Source of the DNA: CAZAYP01 sp964489425 [NCBI: uncultured Verrucomicrobiota bacterium]
GTDB lineage: Bacteria; Verrucomicrobiota; Kiritimatiellia; RZYC01
NCBI GenBank assembly: GCA_964489425.1
Contig: CAZAYP010000069.1
Span: 1-29,604, forward strand
Reading direction: 5' to 3'
Length of the DNA stretch: 29,604 nt
Below, piece by piece: positions 1 through 8,173 of this stretch (its first letter is position 1; each line of letters starts with the position of its first letter). The translations under genes were made by a program, and so were the position numbers. Under the pieces are notes generated by a model, which saw only the letters and a program-made list of their open reading frames with translations, made no database searches and was not told the DNA's origin.

Positions 1-327
1 GAGCGGGCCGTGGTCGGCCCGATTAACGCGACAAATCAGGCTTTCTTAATTGCTGTAATGGCGGACGGATGGAACGCCCGCCATCGGGGGGCGAACTGGG
101 GTCGGAACAAAACGGACCGGGAACTGCCGGAACGCGCCACTGGTACGAGATTCGCTCCGCCGTGATTTTCAAACGCTCCTCCCTGCTGGCCATCAGCGGG
201 AAGCGCAAGGCCATTCTGGACAAGCAGGTCGTAGCCGGCCCGGCGGAAACCTCGCCGGTTGACTTTGGCGGCCTCCTACGACCCGCCTAACCGGCCGGTG
301 GTCTTGCTGCGGGACCACCGGTACGGG
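1..327. other. Left-edge region without a convincing gene
   Basis: I see no credible protein here. The short open frames on both strands are compositionally poor and unrecognised. Two small inverted repeats are visible: a 6-bp stem at 4-9/16-21 with a 6-nt loop, and a perfect 9-bp stem at 295-303/313-321 with a 9-nt loop. The second sits directly downstream of the toxin gene that ends at 328 on the minus strand. It could therefore help end that transcript, although no T-run follows it in that direction. Confidence 0.4.
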
Positions 328-636
328 TCAGGCCGTGGTTCGCTCGTGGGTGAGTGTTCGACGAATTCTGTCCGGGTCTCGGCGCAGATCTAAAATCCTA
401 TGCACAACAGCCAAATCGTTGCCAAGCGCGTAGTAGACTGCATGGGGGAATCGTTTGGACAAAAGGCGTTGATAACCGAAGATCTTCGGATGAATGCCCG
501 CGTAGAGAACGAGGGAGTCTATGTCAGAGAACAGGGAGTCAAAGAAATACTCGCCAAGACCTTCCCCCTGCCTCTCGTAGAAGACCCGACCAGCGTGCAA
601 GTCTTCCACAGCCGAGGAAAGAATCCTGATCCTCAT
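328..636 (-). CDS. RelE/ParE-superfamily toxin
   Basis: This is a 102-residue protein of the RelE/ParE toxin fold. It has the N-terminal strand-helix typical of the family (MRIRILSSAVEDLHAGRVFYE), a central helix pair, and a C-terminal strand containing FPHAVYYAL followed by AVVHRILDLRRDPDRI. These match the usual 'pyrvvY ... v.V..V.H..RdP..w' layout. Family members are mRNA interferases or gyrase poisons, and which activity applies here cannot be told. The start ATG overlaps the stop of the upstream antitoxin by 4 nt (ATGA, 633-636), so the two are translationally coupled in antitoxin-toxin order. The length is normal for the family and nothing looks broken. Confidence 0.8.
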   Translation of the reverse strand: MRIRILSSAVEDLHAGRVFYERQGEGLGEYFFDSLFSDIDSLVLYAGIHPKIFGYQRLLSKRFPHAVYYALGNDLAVVHRILDLRRDPDRIRRTLTHERTTA

Positions 637-857
637 TCGAACCGCTGTCTGAGTTCACGCTTGGCGATTTCCCAGTCCGCGATGCGTTCCTGGCCGGCAG
701 CCACCCGGGCCTCTGTTTCCCTCAAAACATCCCCGTGCCACGAGGGCGACTCCACATCGGAATCACTCCTTGACAGTTCCTTCCACAAGGCCTCCATGGT
801 CTGGAGCTTTTCCTCACGAGACATCTTTTCGATCAGCTGCAAGGTGCGCATGGTCAT
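633..857 (-). CDS. Antitoxin, putative addiction-module component family
   Basis: This 74-residue helical, charged protein starts MTMRTLQLIEKMSREEKLQ and carries the pattern 'lp..ekl.lme.LW.ell' (LQTMEALWKELSR) followed by PSWHGDVLRETEARVAAG and a final K/R-rich helix. This is the signature of the short addiction-module component family (TIGR02574-like) that pairs with RelE/ParE toxins. It precedes and overlaps the toxin gene by 4 nt. A second in-frame ATG at 851 is an alternative start. A weak promoter-like pair (TTGAAC at 887-892 and TAGAGT at 864-869, 17-nt spacer) would place the transcript start almost on the start codon, so any leader would be very short. Confidence 0.8.
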   Translation of the reverse strand: MTMRTLQLIEKMSREEKLQTMEALWKELSRSDSDVESPSWHGDVLRETEARVAAGQERIADWEIAKRELRQRFE

Positions 858-1207
858 GACAAAACTCTACGCCTTCGGTCTCGTTTGTTCAACCTCATAT
901 GCGGGCGAATATAGGGATGAGAGTAAGGATAATATGACGATCCTGATATTCTTCGCGACCTTCGTGAGCTTCGTGGTGAAAAAATCGGTTCCTCGTTTTT
1001 TCAGTGGAATTGGAGGGCGTCGGCATACAGGCGCATAACGGGCATGCTCCACAACTCTGGCCTGGCAAGAGATTCTCAATGGAGGGGCGTTGCCCCAAAG
1101 GGGGACCTGACCACGCTTGTTTTCAATCAGCACTTCCACTCGTCCACTGAAAACAGCGAAGACCTGATAAAATCTGTTGTTAACCACCCGGGTTCGCATT
1201 ATTCGCC
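858..1207. other. Intergenic region with a half-copy of the CACGAAG repeat
   Basis: There is no credible gene. An open frame spans much of it on the minus strand, but its middle is the translation of a dispersed repeat. At 956-981 there are direct CTTCGTG units (one arm of the CACGAAG-type repeat seen in full at 3115-3220), and no matching second arm follows. The last 60 nt precede cheR, and I could not find a convincing promoter there. Confidence 0.5.
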
Positions 1208-2046
1208 ATGACCGCCGCCACCCATAACGACCACCTGACCGACCGGCAGTTCGCGGAATTCAGCGCGGTGATCTCCGCCCACCCGGGGATCAAGATGCCG
1301 CCGCAGAAGAAGGTCATGCTGCAAAGCCGGCTGCACCGGCGCCTGCGGGATGTGGGGTTGCCCCACGTGCGCGCGTATTACGACTGGTTCTTTTCCGATC
1401 CCCAGGTGCAGGACGAGGAACTCGAGCACCTGCTGAACCTGGCCACCACTAACAAGACCGATTTCTTCCGGGAAGCCGAACATTTCGATTTCCTCGCGCG
1501 GCAGGTGCTGCCCGAATGGCGGCAACGGCCCAAGGCGGACACGTTCCGGGTGTGGTCGGCCGGCTGCGCGACCGGGGAGGAAGCCTACACCATGGCCATC
1601 ACGCTGCTGGAAGAGCAGGCGCGGGCCTTTTTCCCTTTCACGATCCTGGCCACGGACGTGTCCACCAAGGTGCTACGCGCGGCCATGGACGCGATCTATC
1701 CCGAAGAACACGCCAACCCGATCCCGCCGCCGCTGCGGGCAAAATACGTCTTGCGCGGCAAAGACCGCAAGAATCGATTGATCCGCATGGCGCCGGAAGT
1801 GCGCGCCTGCGTGCGCTTTGGCAAGCTCAATTTCCTGGCGCCCAACTATGGCCTGGTCGAGCGCTGGGACGTGGTGTTCTTCCGCAACGTCATGATCTAT
1901 TTCGAGCGGCCCACCCAGCAGCAGATCGTCGCGCAACTCTGCCGGCACCTGCAACCCGGCGGCTAAATATTCGTGGGCCACGCCGAAAGCCTGACCGGCC
2001 TGGACTTGCCGCTGGTTCCGGTCCAACCCGCGGGGTATCGAAAAAG

Positions 2047-2050
<4 letters not shown>
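1208..2050 (+). pseudogene. cheR: cheR, chemotaxis methyltransferase with an in-frame TAA
   Basis: CheR transfers methyl groups from S-adenosylmethionine to glutamates of chemoreceptors. The N-terminal helical domain is present, with NKTDFFRE near residue 80. The SAM-binding motif WSAGCATGEEAYTMAI is near residues 113-128, followed by LATDVSTKVL and FFRNVMIYFE. After CRHLQPGG a TAA stands at 1964-1966, where family members have an aromatic residue (GGY-FVGHSESL). The same frame then continues with IFVGHAESLTGLDLPLVPVQ and PAGYRKR to TGA at 2048-2050, which is exactly the normal CheR C-terminus. The complete frame would be about 280 residues, the normal size; the interrupted product is 252. 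The true stop overlaps the cheD start as ATGA. The usual FCRNVMIYF is FFRNVMIYF here. The cause could be a real nonsense mutation, readthrough or a base-call error. Confidence 0.85.
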
Positions 2051-2897
<847 letters not shown>

Positions 2898-2977
2898 CCG
2901 CCGGTTCAACGCCCCGCGGTCAAGGATTCCGGCGCTACCGCCGCCGTGCATGACGTGGCCGGCGTAATGAGAATTGC

Positions 2978-3073
2978 TGGTTCATCCGGGAAGTTGCTGT
3001 CTGCCGCGTGATCATCACCGTTGAGCGCAACCCGGCGCAGATTGCTTGACCGGATAACCCGATGAACAGGATG
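2978..3073 (-). repeat. 96-bp dispersed repeat, copy 1
   Basis: Read on the minus strand, this stretch begins CATCCTGTTCATCGGGTTAT and ends CTTCCCGGATGAACCA. It aligns end to end without obvious gaps to 19633-19728 on the plus strand, with many substitutions in the middle. Both copies are intergenic and both lie beside CACGNAG-type hairpin repeats. Confidence 0.65.
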
Positions 3074-3114
3074 GGCCATCTCGCCCGGTCCTGGAACCGT
3101 CGGAATCATTGCCC

Positions 3115-3220
3115 CACGAAGGTCACGAAGACCACGAAGAAGCCCGGGATCCGCGCCAGAATCCTCATCCGGTCATGCTTTTTGATTCGGCCTCTGTGAC
3201 CTTCGTGGCCTTCGTGGTGA
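3115..3220. repeat. CACGAAG-type imperfect hairpin repeat
   Basis: The left arm (3115-3139) consists of three CACGAAG units in direct order. The right arm (3196-3219) has the complementary CTTCGTGG units. The two arms can pair across a roughly 55-nt centre. Spurious open frames across it encode His-Glu-Gly-His strings, the common translation of this repeat class in related genomes (from general knowledge). Confidence 0.75.
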
Positions 3221-3445
3221 TAGATCCGTTTGGTAGAATCAGGGAACCCGCCCGTGGTGGACGCGGTTATCGTCAGGTCATCCGGACCGGAACTTGTCGG
3301 ATTAGCCGAATTGCTGTCGGCCGGCAACAATCACGGACAAGTACGTATAAACCGGAATTTCCGGGTGCCGTGGGCTGACGGTCAATTGGTATTTAAATAT
3401 TTTACTCGGGATGCCGTGCGATTCCGCGTATCTTTATCGACCATC

Positions 3446-4078
3446 ATGAAATCAGACACGGCACGGTTAACTCGCGGCAGCTTGGCCGCCACCCTGATCC
3501 TGCTGGCTTGCGCGCTGACCCATGGTGCTCAAGCCAAGGCCAGGGCGGCCGCGCGCCCTCCGGCAGTGACCGTTCGCGAGCCGGAAATTCGGCATCTGGA
3601 TCCAGAGCAGGAGCAGGACCACGCCGACCTGCAGCGCATCTGGCATTTCCGCAACAAGTTGCCAGAGCAGTACCGCTGGCGGAACAACTTCGCCTGGGCG
3701 GTGGCGGAAATCAAAGGGCTGGACAAAAAGGAATACTTTGCACACAGCAGCATCCAGGGCCCCGACGAACTGTCCGCCAAGGCGGCCAGGAGTATCAAGG
3801 GCATGTCCTATGCCCCCGCCAAGGGAACGGAGCGCTTCACGACCTTGTTCGTGGACTACCAGGGCAACATCGACGGCCCCGACGCCATTCCGCGCTGGTT
3901 CGACACCGAATACAAGATCCTCGAAGATATTGCGGCGCGACTACCGGATCCCTCGGCAGCCGGGCATATCCGACTCTATACCAACCTGGAGCCGTGCCCG
4001 AGTTGCGTGGGCGTGATGCGACAGTTTTTGGCAGTTTATACGAACGTCCAGATGGAGGTTCTCTACGAGTGGCCCTGA
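3446..4078 (+). CDS. Exported protein with a cytidine-deaminase-like fold
   Basis: This is a 210-residue protein. The N-terminus has basic residues and then a hydrophobic stretch (SLAATLILLACALTHGAQA). That fits either a Sec signal cleaved after AQA or a lipoprotein signal with LLAC as lipobox. The mature part contains FAWAVAEIKG, a TTLFVDYQGNIDG strand pair, DTEYKILEDIAARL, and LYTNLEPCPSCVGVMRQF followed by YTNVQMEVLYEW. The DTE and CPSC elements are placed like the two zinc-binding, proton-shuttling motifs of the deaminase superfamily. They most resemble families found as toxin domains, where the first ligand need not be His or Cys. The substrate is unknown. The start was chosen for the signal sequence; no strong ribosome site is visible. 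The gene ends 33 nt before a SUMF1-like gene in the same direction. Confidence 0.6.
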   Translation: MKSDTARLTRGSLAATLILLACALTHGAQAKARAAARPPAVTVREPEIRHLDPEQEQDHADLQRIWHFRNKLPEQYRWRNNFAWAVAEIKGLDKKEYFAHSSIQGPDELSAKAARSIKGMSYAPAKGTERFTTLFVDYQGNIDGPDAIPRWFDTEYKILEDIAARLPDPSAAGHIRLYTNLEPCPSCVGVMRQFLAVYTNVQMEVLYEWP

Positions 4079-4111
4079 TCCGGCGCAGACCGCATGAAAG
4101 GACATGACCCA

Positions 4112-5251
4112 ATGAAGATTCGCATGATGCTCTTGGCGTTGGCGCTGTTGGACGGCGCCACGGTGATCCAGTGCATGGGACAGCAGCCCCTGATCACGGC
4201 AATTCAAGGGAACGGGAAAATTACCTGGACCAACACGGTGAACACCAGCGCGGTGTATCGCGTGGAATGGGCAGCCAATGCAGATGGGCCATGGCATTCT
4301 TTCACGTATCAGCCGCTGCAGACCATCGACGCCCACGCGCAGACCGCGTTCGAGGCGGAGGTGCCCATGTTCTACAGGGTGGTCATGCTTACGAATGAAC
4401 CACCGCCAGGCATGGTGTGGATTGACGGCGGATCGTTGGTGATGGGCGACACGTGCGGCGCAGGCAGCACCAACGAGTTGCCCGTCCATACCAACTTCAT
4501 CAGCGGGTTCTGGATCGACGAGATGGAAGTGACTTGCGCCCAATGGGCCGAGGTGTTCCAGTGGGCCATCACCAACGGCTACACCTTCCTGCCCTATGCT
4601 GAAGTGGGCCCGACCAACCAGCAACCAGCGCAGCTGGTGACTTGGGCCGATGGCATCCTCTGGTGCAACGCGCGCAGCCAAAAAGAGGGGCTGGCTCCGT
4701 GCTATTACAGCGACGGCACGCGGGTCGCGGTCTTCACCAATTACATGGGAAGCGATTGGGTCTTTGGCAACGACGCGGTCGACTGGAGCGCCAACGGGTA
4801 CCGCCTGCCGACCGAGGCGGAATGGGAAAAGGCCGCCCGCGGCGGGCGCCAAGGCCGCCGGTTCCCCTGGGGCGGGGACACGATCCAACATGCCCGGGCA
4901 ACCTATTTTGCCACCAACAGTTTTGCCTACGATACCAGTTCCACGTGGGGCCTGCACCCGTACTTTGGCGATGAACCGGCCCCGGTGGGGTGCTTCCCGG
5001 CGAACGGGTACGGCCTGCACGACATGGCCGGCAACGTGTGGGAATGGTGCTGGGACCGCTACGCCGCCTACCCGGCCGTAGGCCAGTCCGACCCGCGCGG
5101 CCCGGCCACCGGCGACCCTTCCGACGACCGCGTCCTGCGCGGCGGGTCGTATTATGAAAACGCGTTCAACGCCCGCTGCACCGTCCGCAAGACAGACTCG
5201 ATCGGCGTCGCGTACAGTGATTACGGATTGCGCTGCGTGCGCGGGCGCTGA
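4112..5251 (+). CDS. Exported SUMF1 (formylglycine-generating-enzyme-like) domain protein
   Basis: This is a 379-residue protein. I place the start at 4112 rather than the in-frame ATG at 4094, because AAAGGA (4096-4101) lies 10 nt upstream of it. A signal peptide (MKIRMMLLALALLDGATVIQ) is followed by an 80-residue beta-rich region (YRVEWAANADGPW) that resembles the fibronectin-like modules common in this group. The SUMF1/FGE fold follows: PGMVWIDGGSLVMGD, WIDEMEVTCAQWAEVF, GYRLPTEAEWEKAARGG, DMAGNVWEWCWDRY, DRVLRGGSYYENAFNARC and DYGLRCVRG. After GGSY, where true FGE has its catalytic Cys pair, no matching cysteines are seen. It is therefore probably a non-catalytic or ligand-binding member, not a sulfatase activator. 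Confidence 0.82.
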   Translation: MKIRMMLLALALLDGATVIQCMGQQPLITAIQGNGKITWTNTVNTSAVYRVEWAANADGPWHSFTYQPLQTIDAHAQTAFEAEVPMFYRVVMLTNEPPPGMVWIDGGSLVMGDTCGAGSTNELPVHTNFISGFWIDEMEVTCAQWAEVFQWAITNGYTFLPYAEVGPTNQQPAQLVTWADGILWCNARSQKEGLAPCYYSDGTRVAVFTNYMGSDWVFGNDAVDWSANGYRLPTEAEWEKAARGGRQGRRFPWGGDTIQHARATYFATNSFAYDTSSTWGLHPYFGDEPAPVGCFPANGYGLHDMAGNVWEWCWDRYAAYPAVGQSDPRGPATGDPSDDRVLRGGSYYENAFNARCTVRKTDSIGVAYSDYGLRCVRGR

Positions 5252-5285
5252 CGGTCACGCCGGGCCGGCCGGGCCACCGGGGCAG

Positions 5286-5370
5286 TTTTCCAAACATTGG
5301 AAAAAGCAGGGGCCATTTTTCCAAACATTGGAAAAATCAACCGCCGGTTTTCCAAACATTGGAAAACCGG
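5286..5370. repeat. Three perfect palindromes at an exact 31-bp period
   Basis: The sequence TTTTCCAAACATTGGAAAA (8-bp arms, 3-nt loop) occurs at 5286-5304, 5317-5335 and 5348-5366, so starts are exactly 31 bp apart. The second copy is extended by one T/A pair on each side. The third is extended by CCGG on both sides to a perfect 12-bp stem (5344-5370). The spacers differ in sequence while the cores are identical, and 31 bp is close to three helical turns. The array sits between two converging genes, and its third unit forms the last codons of hisD. Confidence 0.9.
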
Positions 5371-6671
5371 ATCGTGGCCGACCGCGCGTGGGCGTCCAGG
5401 CCCTCGACGCGGCCAAACGCCTCGATGACCGGCAAGGCCCGGGCCAGGTCCTTGCGCGTGAACTCGATGAGGCTGGAGCGGCGCCGGAAATCTTCCACGG
5501 TCAGCCCGGAGAACATGGCCGCCGCGCCGCCGGTGGGCAGGACGTGGCTGGGGCCGGCGGCGAAATCGCCCGCGCTTTCCGGCGTCCATGGCCCAATGAA
5601 GATCGCGCCGGCCGTGGTGATTTTCCGGGCCCAGCGCCGCGGGTCGCGCACGAGCAGTTCCAGATGCTCCGGGGCGAATTGGGCGCACAAGTCCGCGCCC
5701 GCAGCCAGCGACGGGGCCACGACGATCAGCGCGCCCCGGTCCAGCACCCTGCGCACGGCCGCCTGCCGGGCCAACAAGGCGCTCTGCCGGCCCAGTTCCA
5801 CGGCCACCTGCCGCGCCAGGCGCATGGACGTGGTTACCAGCAACGCTTTTTCGGAGCCGGTGCCGTGCTCGGCCTGGGATAGCAGATCCGCGGCCACGTG
5901 GGCCGGGTTGGCGCTGGCGTCGGCCAGGATGGCGATCTCGCTGGGGCCGGCGACCATGTCCAGGGCCACCTGGCCGTAGACCAGTTTCTTGGCCGCCGTG
6001 ACATACGGCCCGCCCGGGCCCACGATCTTCTGGACGCGGGCGATGCGCCGCGTGCCATACGCCATGGCGCCAATGGCCTGGATGCCGCCCACCTTGTAAA
6101 TCTCCGTGGCGCCGGCCAGGTCCAGGGCAAACAGCAGGTACGGGTTCACGCTGCCGTCCGCGCGCGCCGGCGTGCAGGCGACGATTTCCGCGACGCCGGC
6201 CACGCGGGCCAGGGTGACCGTCATCAGGGCCGTGGACGCCAGCGGCGCGGCGCCGCCGGGGATGTAGGCGCCCACCCGCCGCAGCGGCGCATAGGTCTCG
6301 CCGAGGCGCCCGCCGCCGGGCAACCGGACCTCCCAGTCCGGACGCAGGCCGGCGCGGGCAAACGCGGCGACGCTCTCGTGCGCGGCGCGCGCCGCAGCGC
6401 GGAACCCCGCATCCACGACCCGGCGCGCGGCCTGGATTTCGCGCGGCGTCACCCGCAGCCGGGCGACGGTGAGATCGGCTTTGTCGAAGCGCCGGACATA
6501 GTCCAGCACGGCGGCATCGCCGCGGCGGCGGATGGCGTCCAGCACCTGGCGCGCCACCACCTCGGCCTGGGCCTCGATGGCCGGACGGGCCATGAACGCG
6601 GTCACCTTCGGCTGGGCGGCGCGGGGCGCCCAGCGGACAATGGGGACAGCGTGGGCGCGATCGGTTTTCAT
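5337..6671 (-). CDS. hisD: Histidinol dehydrogenase
   Basis: HisD oxidises L-histidinol to L-histidine with two NAD+, the last steps of histidine synthesis, using a zinc ion. The protein is 444 residues against a usual 430 or so. Visible family elements are PGGAAPLASTALMTVTLARVA-type nucleotide-region sequence, KVGGIQAIGAMAYGT, VAGPSEI, LLSQAEHGTGS (base/zinc Gln and His), FAPEHLEL (Glu-His pair), ESAGDFAAGPSHVLPTGGAA and GLDAHARSA near the end. The start has GGAG 5 nt upstream. The last residues (SNVWKTGG) do not look like HisD: they are the translation of the palindromic repeat at 5344-5366, so the repeat has extended the C-terminus. It is the last gene of a long minus-strand unit whose other genes are unrelated to histidine. 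Confidence 0.95.
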   Translation of the reverse strand: MKTDRAHAVPIVRWAPRAAQPKVTAFMARPAIEAQAEVVARQVLDAIRRRGDAAVLDYVRRFDKADLTVARLRVTPREIQAARRVVDAGFRAAARAAHESVAAFARAGLRPDWEVRLPGGGRLGETYAPLRRVGAYIPGGAAPLASTALMTVTLARVAGVAEIVACTPARADGSVNPYLLFALDLAGATEIYKVGGIQAIGAMAYGTRRIARVQKIVGPGGPYVTAAKKLVYGQVALDMVAGPSEIAILADASANPAHVAADLLSQAEHGTGSEKALLVTTSMRLARQVAVELGRQSALLARQAAVRRVLDRGALIVVAPSLAAGADLCAQFAPEHLELLVRDPRRWARKITTAGAIFIGPWTPESAGDFAAGPSHVLPTGGAAAMFSGLTVEDFRRRSSLIEFTRKDLARALPVIEAFGRVEGLDAHARSATIRFSNVWKTGG

Positions 6672-6684
6672 AAGGTCTCCGTGG

Positions 6685-6918
6685 TCAGCGTTTGATGGGA
6701 TCGTTCAGGCAGCCGCAGCGGGCACACCGCGCCAGGGGCACGTCGCGGGTGTCGATGTAGACCCGGCCGCAGCGGGCGCAGCGGTAGATGCGGCCGGCGG
6801 CGCGAATTTCGCGGTGTACGCCGCGGCAACGCCATCCGTAATAAAGCTCGCACAGCGCGATCACCGCCAGGTTCATCAGCAAAGGGATGGCGATCAGTGA
6901 GGGATACGAGACGGTCAT
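6685..6918 (-). CDS. Small membrane protein with a zinc-ribbon-like tail
   Basis: This is a 77-residue protein. I use the ATG at 6918 because its sequence overlaps the stop of the preceding gene as ATGA, and because the longer upstream open frame is a shadow of that gene. Residues about 5-27 are a hydrophobic segment (SLIAIPLLMNLAVIALCELY). The rest has two CxxC pairs (YRCARCGRVYIDT and ARCARCGCLND) spaced like a rubredoxin- or zinc-ribbon-type knuckle. I do not recognise a named family. Its place directly after ExbB, ExbD and a TonB-like gene suggests an accessory of that inner-membrane complex, but this is inference. hisD starts 13 nt downstream. Confidence 0.7.
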   Translation of the reverse strand: MTVSYPSLIAIPLLMNLAVIALCELYYGWRCRGVHREIRAAGRIYRCARCGRVYIDTRDVPLARCARCGCLNDPIKR

Positions 6919-7706
6919 GGGGCCCCCTCCCCCGCGCTGGCGGGGGCTTCCAGCCCGGGCGCCGGGGCGCAGCGCGAATAGAGGCGGACCTTGCCGGCGG
7001 CCGGGAGCGGCCCCGGCGTCAAGGCCCAGCGGTACAGGGCGGCCAACACGGCGGGACGGAACTCCGGATGCGTATCTTTTTCGATCAGCACGTGACGGAT
7101 CCGGTCGCCCGGCGTCAGGATCACTTCGGCGCTGGCCTCCCACAACAAGCCCGAATCCGACAGGCCGGGGGGCAGGTCAATCGCCAGGAACCGACGGCCA
7201 GCCAGGCCGCCGGTCAAGTCCACCTGCACGACGCAGGTCCGGGGCAGCGGCGGGCGCGGGTCCGGGCTGGTGGCGCCGCACGCCAGGGGAAGGCTTGCAG
7301 CGACCTGCTCTTTCAGGCCGGGCGACCGCGTGGCCGGGTCGAGCCCCTGGTACGGGAACGGCGGGAACGACCACGCCACCAGCGGCGCTTCCGCCCGGCT
7401 GATGGGCGGGACCAGGACGTGCTGCCGGGCAAAAAACGGGGCGCTGAATCCCACGGGGGACGGCAACGCAAACAACGTGGGCGAGCGGACATTGCGGAGC
7501 GCCGCGGCCAGCTCGGCCCCGGGCGCGGCCGGGGCGGGCGCCGGCAGCCAGACCAGGCCCGGGCCGGCCGGCGGCCGGTGAAGGCGGCCGGGGGTGGGCG
7601 GCGCGGCCAGGAGGAAGCACCAGGCCGCCGGCCAGGCCAGGCCCAGCAGGATCGCCCACGTCCACTTGCGCACCGGCCACGAGCGGGCGCGCCACGCGCG
7701 CCTCAT
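6915..7706 (-). CDS. TonB-like energy-transducer protein
   Basis: This 263-residue protein has a basic N-terminus and one membrane segment (WTWAILLGLAWPAAWCFLLAA, about residues 15-36), then a Pro/Ala-rich stretch and a C-terminal region. The end (AEVILTPGDRIRHVLIEKD, then PEFRPAVLAALYRWALTPGP, then GKVRLYSR) follows the beta-alpha-beta pattern of TonB C-terminal domains, 'v..dG.v..v.v..s.......al.al..wrf.P......v.v'. TonB passes proton-motive energy from ExbB/ExbD to outer-membrane transporters. The topology and gene order fit, but the similarity is in pattern only and the domain is divergent. It overlaps exbD (ATGA at 7703-7706) and the zinc-ribbon gene (ATGA at 6915-6918). Confidence 0.62.
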   Translation of the reverse strand: MRRAWRARSWPVRKWTWAILLGLAWPAAWCFLLAAPPTPGRLHRPPAGPGLVWLPAPAPAAPGAELAAALRNVRSPTLFALPSPVGFSAPFFARQHVLVPPISRAEAPLVAWSFPPFPYQGLDPATRSPGLKEQVAASLPLACGATSPDPRPPLPRTCVVQVDLTGGLAGRRFLAIDLPPGLSDSGLLWEASAEVILTPGDRIRHVLIEKDTHPEFRPAVLAALYRWALTPGPLPAAGKVRLYSRCAPAPGLEAPASAGEGAP

Positions 7707-8173
7707 GGCGGGGCTCCGCCAGCCGGCGGCGGCTGGGTGGCCAGGTACGCCTTCTTGAAGCCGGCCGCCATGGCGCGGGTGTAGACCTCCATGAGCGTGG
7801 CCTGGGACACCTGGTCATCTGCCGCGATCAGCAGGACGGCGTCCGGGCTGTCATGCACGGCCTGGGAAAACGCGAGGCTCAAGCCCGGCATGGTGGCGCG
7901 GTTGTCGTTGAAGAAAAGCTGGCCCCCATGGGTCACGGTGACCACCAGCGCGCCGTAGGGCATGCCATCGGTGAACGGCGCCACCGGCAGATCGAGGCGC
8001 ACGCCGGGCTGCAGCACGAACGGCGTGTTCAGCACAAAGAACATGAACAGCAGCAAGGCCACGTTGATGAAGGGGCCGGAATCCAGCAGGCCGCTTGCCA
8101 GGCGGTTCTCCTGGCGGTACCGGCGCCGCAGGTAGATCAGCCGCTCGTACAGGGGGCCGGTGGTGGCTTTCAT
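7703..8173 (-). CDS. exbD: ExbD/TolR-type proton-channel subunit
   Basis: This 156-residue protein starts at the ATG at 8173, which overlaps the exbB stop as ATGA. The longer open frame from 8194 lies inside exbB. A single membrane segment, LLDSGPFINVALLLFMFFVLNT (about residues 31-52), has the position and character of the ExbD helix. The key membrane Asp of ExbD appears at LLDSGPF just before the hydrophobic run, so its exact register should be checked. The periplasmic domain contains LDLPVAP, VVTVTHGGQLFFND, VLLIAADDQVSQATLMEVYTR and AGFKKAYLATQP, the typical ExbD/TolR ending. Partners are the ExbB-like and TonB-like proteins encoded on either side. Confidence 0.88.
   Translation of the reverse strand: MKATTGPLYERLIYLRRRYRQENRLASGLLDSGPFINVALLLFMFFVLNTPFVLQPGVRLDLPVAPFTDGMPYGALVVTVTHGGQLFFNDNRATMPGLSLAFSQAVHDSPDAVLLIAADDQVSQATLMEVYTRAMAAGFKKAYLATQPPPAGGAPP

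Noticed and set aside
867-1199. A 110-residue minus-strand protein before cheR.
   Set aside because: Its middle is the translation of CACGAAG repeat units and the rest has no family features.
5286-5370. A CRISPR array.
   Set aside because: The units are perfect short palindromes with 12-nt spacers, only three copies, and no cas genes are nearby.
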